A stretch of DNA of 64,000 nucleotides from Rhodanobacter thiooxydans LCS2 (GTDB lineage Bacteria > Pseudomonadota > Gammaproteobacteria > Xanthomonadales > Rhodanobacteraceae): NCBI RefSeq assembly GCF_000264375.1, contig NZ_AJXW01000027.1, positions 50,734 to 114,733 of the forward strand, in the 5' to 3' direction. The translations under genes and the position numbers were made by a program. The notes beneath the pieces were generated by a model, which saw only the letters and a program-made list of their open reading frames with translations, was not told the origin of the DNA and made no database searches. Shown piece after piece: positions 60,068 to 64,000 of this stretch (within the stretch, counting starts at the first letter, position 1; the number at the start of each line of letters is the position of its first letter).

Positions 60068-61873
60068 ATGAGCATGGTCATCGGTCCAGACAATCGCGGT
60101 CCATCGCTGCTCGACCAGGCAGCCGGCGGCAGCGGGCTGCGGGCGGTGTTCCAGCCAGTGGTGCGGCTCGACGACATGACCGTGGTCGCGCACGAAGGCC
60201 TGTGCCGGCCGGCGGAAGGCGCGCAGGACCTCAGCGTGCTCGACATGCTCGACCTGGCCCGTGCCAAGGGGCGGCTCGGCGAGTTCGAGCTGCTGGCCGC
60301 CCGCACCGTCTGCACCGCTTTTGCCAGGCAGTCCGCGGGTGGCCGCCTGCTGGTCAATCTCAGCGCGCACGCCATCCTGGACGGCGGGCTACAGCCGGAC
60401 CTGCTGATCGCGGTCCTGTCGGGTGCCGGCATCGGCATCGACCGCATCACGGTCGAGATCACCGAGCGCGACATCGTGCAGAACCCCACCGAGCTCGCGC
60501 ACGCCGTCGGCTATCTGCGCGCCCGCGGCACGCGCATCGCGCTGGATGATTTCGGCAACGGCCATTCCAACTTCGAAATGTGGAACGAGCTTCACCCCGA
60601 AATAGTGAAGATCGATCGCTACCTTGTGCACGGGCTGGCGCGCAGCGCGGAAAAACTCGCGATCGTCCGCGCGCTGTGCAGCGTCGCCGAGACGCTCGGC
60701 GCCGACCTGGTGGGCGAAGGTGTGGAGGATGCCGCGGACCTGCGGCTGCTGCGGGAGCTGGGCATTTCCTACGCCCAGGGCTTCCTGCTGGGACGGCCGC
60801 AGGTCGAGGCCCTCGCCGCGGTCAGCGACGAGGCCCGCGAGGCGATCCGCGGGCACGTGGTGCCGGTACCGCCGCGACCGCGCGGCCCGGTCACGCTGCG
60901 GCCGGTGCAGGCCGGTCATCTGGTAATTTCTGCCCCGGCCGTCACCCTGCAGCAGACCAACGACGACGTGGCGGTGCTGTTCGCGCGGCACAACGAACTG
61001 CACGCCATAGCGGTCACCGACGCGGAACGACCGGTGGGCCTCATCAATCGCCGCGTGTTCACCGAGCGCCTTGCACAGCCGTTCGCGCGCGAGCTGTTCG
61101 GGCGGAAATCCTGCGATGCCTTCATGCACGTCGCGCCCCTGCTCTGCGAGGAGGGCCAGTCGCTGGAGAGCATGGCCGACGTGCTGCGCGGCGAGGACCA
61201 GCGCTACCTGACCGACGGCTTCATCATCACCCGCGGCGGGCGCTACCTGGGGCTCGGCACCGGCGAATCGCTGGTGCGGCGCGTGACCGAGCAGCGCATC
61301 GAGGCGGCGCGCTACGCCAACCCGCTTACCTTCCTGCCGGGCAACATCCCGGTGACCGAGCACATGGAACGGCTGATGCGCGAGCAGCGGGTATTCGTCG
61401 CCGCCTACGTGGACCTGAACGACTTCAAGCCATTCAACGACCAATACGGCTACTTCCGCGGCGACGAGATGATCCGCCTGCTGGCGGCGATTCTCACTGC
61501 GCGGATCGACCCGGCGCGCGACTTCGTCGGCCACATCGGCGGCGACGATTTCATCCTGCTGTTCCAGAGCGCCGACTGGGAGTCGCGCTGCCGCACCATC
61601 ATCGCCGAGTTCAACGAGCGTTCGCGGGCCCTGTTCGATGCCGAGGACCTCGCCCAGGGCGGCATCGAGGGCGAGGATCGCCGTGGTGCGCGGCAGTTCT
61701 TCGCGCTGGCCACCGCGTCGATCGGTGCGGTGCGCATCCAGGCCCCGTTTCCCCGCCGCCCGGAAGTGATCGCCACGCTGGCGGCCCGCGCCAAGCGGCA
61801 CGCCAAGCGCGAGCGGCTGGGCTTCCACGTGTTGCTGGCCCCCGCGAGCGAGGCGACGGAGCCTGTCCGCTGA
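60068..61873 (+). CDS. EAL-CBS-GGDEF protein (cyclic di-GMP phosphodiesterase)
   Basis: A 601-residue soluble protein. The EAL domain comes first (residues 20-250): FQPVVRLDDMTVVAHEGL (EGL variant), NLSAHAI, VEITERD, LDDFGNGHSN, KIDRYLV, GEGVED and QGFLLGRP, so the metal and catalytic residues look intact. Next a pair of CBS-like segments (about 290-410, VLFARHNELHAIAVTDAERPVGLINRRV), then a GGDEF domain with HIGGDDF instead of GGDEF, probably weak or regulatory. It should degrade c-di-GMP and may tie the adjacent chemoreceptor to motility-biofilm switching. It shares a transcript with the receptor. Confidence 0.9.
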   Translation: MSMVIGPDNRGPSLLDQAAGGSGLRAVFQPVVRLDDMTVVAHEGLCRPAEGAQDLSVLDMLDLARAKGRLGEFELLAARTVCTAFARQSAGGRLLVNLSAHAILDGGLQPDLLIAVLSGAGIGIDRITVEITERDIVQNPTELAHAVGYLRARGTRIALDDFGNGHSNFEMWNELHPEIVKIDRYLVHGLARSAEKLAIVRALCSVAETLGADLVGEGVEDAADLRLLRELGISYAQGFLLGRPQVEALAAVSDEAREAIRGHVVPVPPRPRGPVTLRPVQAGHLVISAPAVTLQQTNDDVAVLFARHNELHAIAVTDAERPVGLINRRVFTERLAQPFARELFGRKSCDAFMHVAPLLCEEGQSLESMADVLRGEDQRYLTDGFIITRGGRYLGLGTGESLVRRVTEQRIEAARYANPLTFLPGNIPVTEHMERLMREQRVFVAAYVDLNDFKPFNDQYGYFRGDEMIRLLAAILTARIDPARDFVGHIGGDDFILLFQSADWESRCRTIIAEFNERSRALFDAEDLAQGGIEGEDRRGARQFFALATASIGAVRIQAPFPRRPEVIATLAARAKRHAKRERLGFHVLLAPASEATEPVR

Positions 61874-62010
61874 GCCGCATCGGGGCGGCATGGTTGCGGT
61901 GCCATGTTCGCAGATGCTGTTCGGCTTGGGCATGACTTCAGGCCCATGCACTAGTATCAAGTTCACACTATGGTTCACTCAACGCCATGCGGCAGTACGG
62001 GTGAGCTGAA

Positions 62011-62376
62011 GTGGACGACAGCGTCAGCCAGTTGAAGAAGTTCCAGAAGGAGCTGTCCAGCGGCACCGTGTCGCTGGTGCTGCTGGCGGTGCTGGGGCTG
62101 TCGCGCCAGCCCATGTACGGCTACCAGATCGCCAAGCGGCTCGAAGAAACGGGCGAGGGGGTGCTGGCCGGCAAGCAGAGCGCGCTGTATCCGGTGCTGC
62201 GCAACCTGGAGGCGGCCGGCCTGCTCGCCAGCGAGGTGGGGCCGTCCGTCAGCGGGCCGCCGCGCCGCTATTACCGCATTACCAAGCCGGGGCGCGAGGT
62301 ACTGCGCGAATGGGTCGCCGCATGGAAGGCCACCCGCGATTCCGTCGACAACGTCTTGCAAGGAGGGGTGTCATGA
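62011..62376 (+). CDS. PadR family transcriptional regulator
   Basis: A 121-residue DNA-binding protein with the PadR winged helix: SLVLLAVLGLSRQPMYGYQIAKRLEETG, KQSALYPVLRNLEAAGLLASEV and RRYYRITKPGREVLREW. The start is a GTG at 62011. It controls, in known cases, its own operon; here its stop overlaps the next ATG (ATGA), the gene of a HAAS-domain membrane protein, a pairing that is common and suggests a two-gene regulatory unit. A short AT-rich stretch with TTCACACTATGGTTCAC lies upstream, a possible site of autoregulation. Confidence 0.88.
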   Translation: MDDSVSQLKKFQKELSSGTVSLVLLAVLGLSRQPMYGYQIAKRLEETGEGVLAGKQSALYPVLRNLEAAGLLASEVGPSVSGPPRRYYRITKPGREVLREWVAAWKATRDSVDNVLQGGVS

Positions 62377-63290
62377 ACGCGCCACGCACCATCGTCGAAT
62401 ACCTTGAGCAGTTGCGTGCCGCGCTGCGCGGCGCCGATCCGGCGCTGATCCAGGACGCGCTGTACGACGCCGAGGAACACCTGCGCGCCGAACTGGCCGA
62501 GCAGCCCGATCGCAGCGAAGCGGCGATGCTGGAGCACGTCGTCGGCAGCTATGGCGCGCCGGATGAGGTGGCCGAGATCTACCGCGACCAGGAGATCAGG
62601 ATCCAGCGCGCGCTGCGCCCGCCGCGGCCGCCGAAGCGTCGTTCGCTGGCCGGGCGTTTCTTCGGCGTTGCCGCCGATCCGCGCACCTACGGCGCGCTGT
62701 TCTACATGCTGCTGGCGCTGGCCACCGGCATCTTCTACTTCACCTGGGCGGTGACCGGGCTGTCGCTGTCGGTGGGGTTGTCGGTGCTGATCATCGGCCT
62801 GCCGTTCATCGTGCTGTTCTTCGGCAGCGTGCGCGTGCTGTCGCTGGTGGAAGGGCGCATCGTGGAGGCGATGCTCGGCATGCGCATGCCGCGCCGGCCG
62901 GTGTATCCCACCCAGGGCATGACCCTGATGCAGCGCATCGGCAGCATGTTCACCGACGTGCACACCTGGACCACGCTTTGCTACATGTGGCTGATGCTGC
63001 CGCTGGGCATCGTCTATTTCACGCTGGTAGTGACCCTGCTCAGCGTGTCGGTGGCGTTCATCGGCGCGCCGCTGGCAATGCTGTTCCGCGATGACAGCTG
63101 GTTGTCCTGGCCGCGCCAGGTCACCGTGGACTGGGGCTTCGGCGCACATGTGCCGGGCTGGGGCGACGCGATCGCGATGTGCGTGATCGGCATCGTGCTG
63201 CTGTTCGCCACCCTGCACCTGGCGCGCGCGCTGGGCCGGGTGCACGGCCAGGTCGCCAAGCACATGCTGGTGCCGCGCGCGGCGGATTGA
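62373..63290 (+). CDS. HAAS/DUF1700-type membrane protein paired with PadR
   Basis: A 305-residue inner-membrane protein. The cytoplasmic N-terminus (residues 1-75, IVEYLEQLRAALRGADPALIQDALYDAEEHLRAEL and VVGSYGAPDEVAEIYRD) is the helical HAAS domain that associates with PadR regulators. Two pairs of helices follow (about residues 108-160 and 205-245, GALFYMLLALATGIFYFTWAVTGLSLSVGLSVLIIGLPFIVLFF in part), with a final helix near 280. It probably senses an envelope state and passes it to PadR; no ligand is known. Confidence 0.83.
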   Translation: MNAPRTIVEYLEQLRAALRGADPALIQDALYDAEEHLRAELAEQPDRSEAAMLEHVVGSYGAPDEVAEIYRDQEIRIQRALRPPRPPKRRSLAGRFFGVAADPRTYGALFYMLLALATGIFYFTWAVTGLSLSVGLSVLIIGLPFIVLFFGSVRVLSLVEGRIVEAMLGMRMPRRPVYPTQGMTLMQRIGSMFTDVHTWTTLCYMWLMLPLGIVYFTLVVTLLSVSVAFIGAPLAMLFRDDSWLSWPRQVTVDWGFGAHVPGWGDAIAMCVIGIVLLFATLHLARALGRVHGQVAKHMLVPRAAD

Positions 63291-63306
63291 AGACCACCCG
63301 GTTACC

Positions 63307-63942
63307 ATGCGGCCTTTGCCGGACCGACTGCCGATGCCCAAGACCTACGACCGCGCCTATTTCGACAAGTGGTACCGCGACCCGCGGCATGCGGTGGGCT
63401 CGCCGGCGGAGCTGAAACGCAAGGTGGCGATGGTGGTGGCGCAGGCGGAGTACTACCTGGGCCGGCCGATCCGCAACGTGCTCGACGTGGGCTGCGGGGA
63501 GGCCACCTGGCGTACGCCGCTGCGCGCACTGCGGCCGGACATCGCCTATCGCGGGCTGGATGCCAGCGAGTACGTGGTGGCCCGCTACGGGCGCAGCCGC
63601 AGCATCGGCCTGGCGCGCTTCGGCCAGCTGGAACAGCTGCGCTTCGACACCCGCTTTGACCTGATCGTGTGCGCCGACGTGCTGCATTACCTGAAGCCGG
63701 TGGAGATCCGCGCCGGGCTGCAGGGCATCGGCGAGATGCTCGAAGGCGTGGCGTTCCTGGAGGTGTTCACCAGCCGCGACGACGTGGCCGGCGACCGCCA
63801 CGGTTTCGTGGCGCGCACACCGGCGTGGTACCTGCGCGAATTCGGTCGGGTGGGGCTGCTGCCGTGCGGCTCGCATTGTTATCTCGGGCCGCGGCTGGAA
63901 CGCCACATCGCGGCGCTGGAACGGGCGCAGTTGCCGGCCTGA
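63307..63942 (+). CDS. SAM-dependent class I methyltransferase
   Basis: A 211-residue methyltransferase. Motif I is NVLDVGCGEATW near residue 58; the acidic residue of motif II is in YRGLDASEYVV; motif IV is FDLIVCADVLHYL; the rest is a typical Rossmann fold. The substrate is unknown; HGFVARTPAWYLREFGRVGLL resembles small-molecule or protein methylators. ATGs at 63307 and 63334 (MPKTYD) are both possible. It follows the HAAS gene by 16 bases and could be in its operon. About 55 bases remain to the end of the window, starting a GC palindrome. Confidence 0.85.
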   Translation: MRPLPDRLPMPKTYDRAYFDKWYRDPRHAVGSPAELKRKVAMVVAQAEYYLGRPIRNVLDVGCGEATWRTPLRALRPDIAYRGLDASEYVVARYGRSRSIGLARFGQLEQLRFDTRFDLIVCADVLHYLKPVEIRAGLQGIGEMLEGVAFLEVFTSRDDVAGDRHGFVARTPAWYLREFGRVGLLPCGSHCYLGPRLERHIAALERAQLPA

Positions 63943-64000
63943 TTGGCTGCCAAGCACCTCAGTTCGCGATGCTCTTGCTTCGTAGGGCGGGCAGCGCCCG

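Noticed and set aside
61950..62010. PadR operator in TTCACACTATGGTTCAC
   Set aside because: Only short, imperfect half-sites; not a convincing palindrome of the known PadR type.

Overview
The window is about 64 kb of GC-rich, densely coded chromosome from a gammaproteobacterium, most likely Xanthomonadales and probably Rhodanobacteraceae (Rhodanobacter/Dyella-like). This is inferred from base composition, the copL-copA-copB copper locus, and short palindromic repeats of the type common in that group. No rRNA, tRNA or CRISPR array was recognised.

Left part (1-24271), mostly housekeeping and accessory metabolism: a 5'-nucleotidase fragment, a type-B carboxylesterase, an EamA transporter, glutaryl-CoA dehydrogenase, a chain of three overlapping small genes (GNAT, nucleotidyltransferase-like, glutathione S-transferase), a fused E1 alpha/beta 2-oxoacid dehydrogenase, a membrane diguanylate cyclase, mfd carrying an in-frame palindromic repeat, a second GNAT, and an overlapping trio of two acyl-CoA dehydrogenases and an acetoacetate-decarboxylase-like protein. 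A decayed stretch follows (broken LtaS-type sulfatase, transposase remnant). Then come a DUF2058 protein, a CDF transporter, a low-GC orphan gene between two copies of a hairpin repeat, an Slp lipoprotein and rlmJ.

Middle part (24433-52784), a 28-kb metal-handling block almost entirely on the plus strand. It has four segments. (1) A CusF-like protein, CopL, CopA, CopB, a cytochrome c fusion and a DUF411 protein. (2) A Cus-type Cu/Ag RND pump; CusA keeps three copper-ligand methionines at the same numbers as in E. coli. A perfect FNR/Anr-type site stands at about -41 before this operon. (3) A run of ATGA-overlapping genes continuing straight from cusA: beta-CASP ribonuclease-like protein, AMP/thymidine phosphorylase, PRPP synthetase, phosphoketolase-like enzyme and UbiB-like kinase, then a P1B-3 (CPH) copper ATPase. 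(4) A Czc-type RND pump with the D402/D408/E415 proton-relay residues. Segment 3 looks like a route from RNA or nucleotides to ribose phosphates and on to acetyl phosphate. Its coupling to copper export and a probable low-oxygen promoter make it the most interesting system here.

Right part (52785-64000): an EamA transporter, a DUF4349 lipoprotein, AsmA, a cyclophilin-type isomerase, a chemotaxis receptor with a sigma-28-like promoter followed by an EAL-CBS-GGDEF protein, a PadR/HAAS-domain pair and a methyltransferase.

Calls rest on reading translated proteins and motifs by eye; no database search was run.
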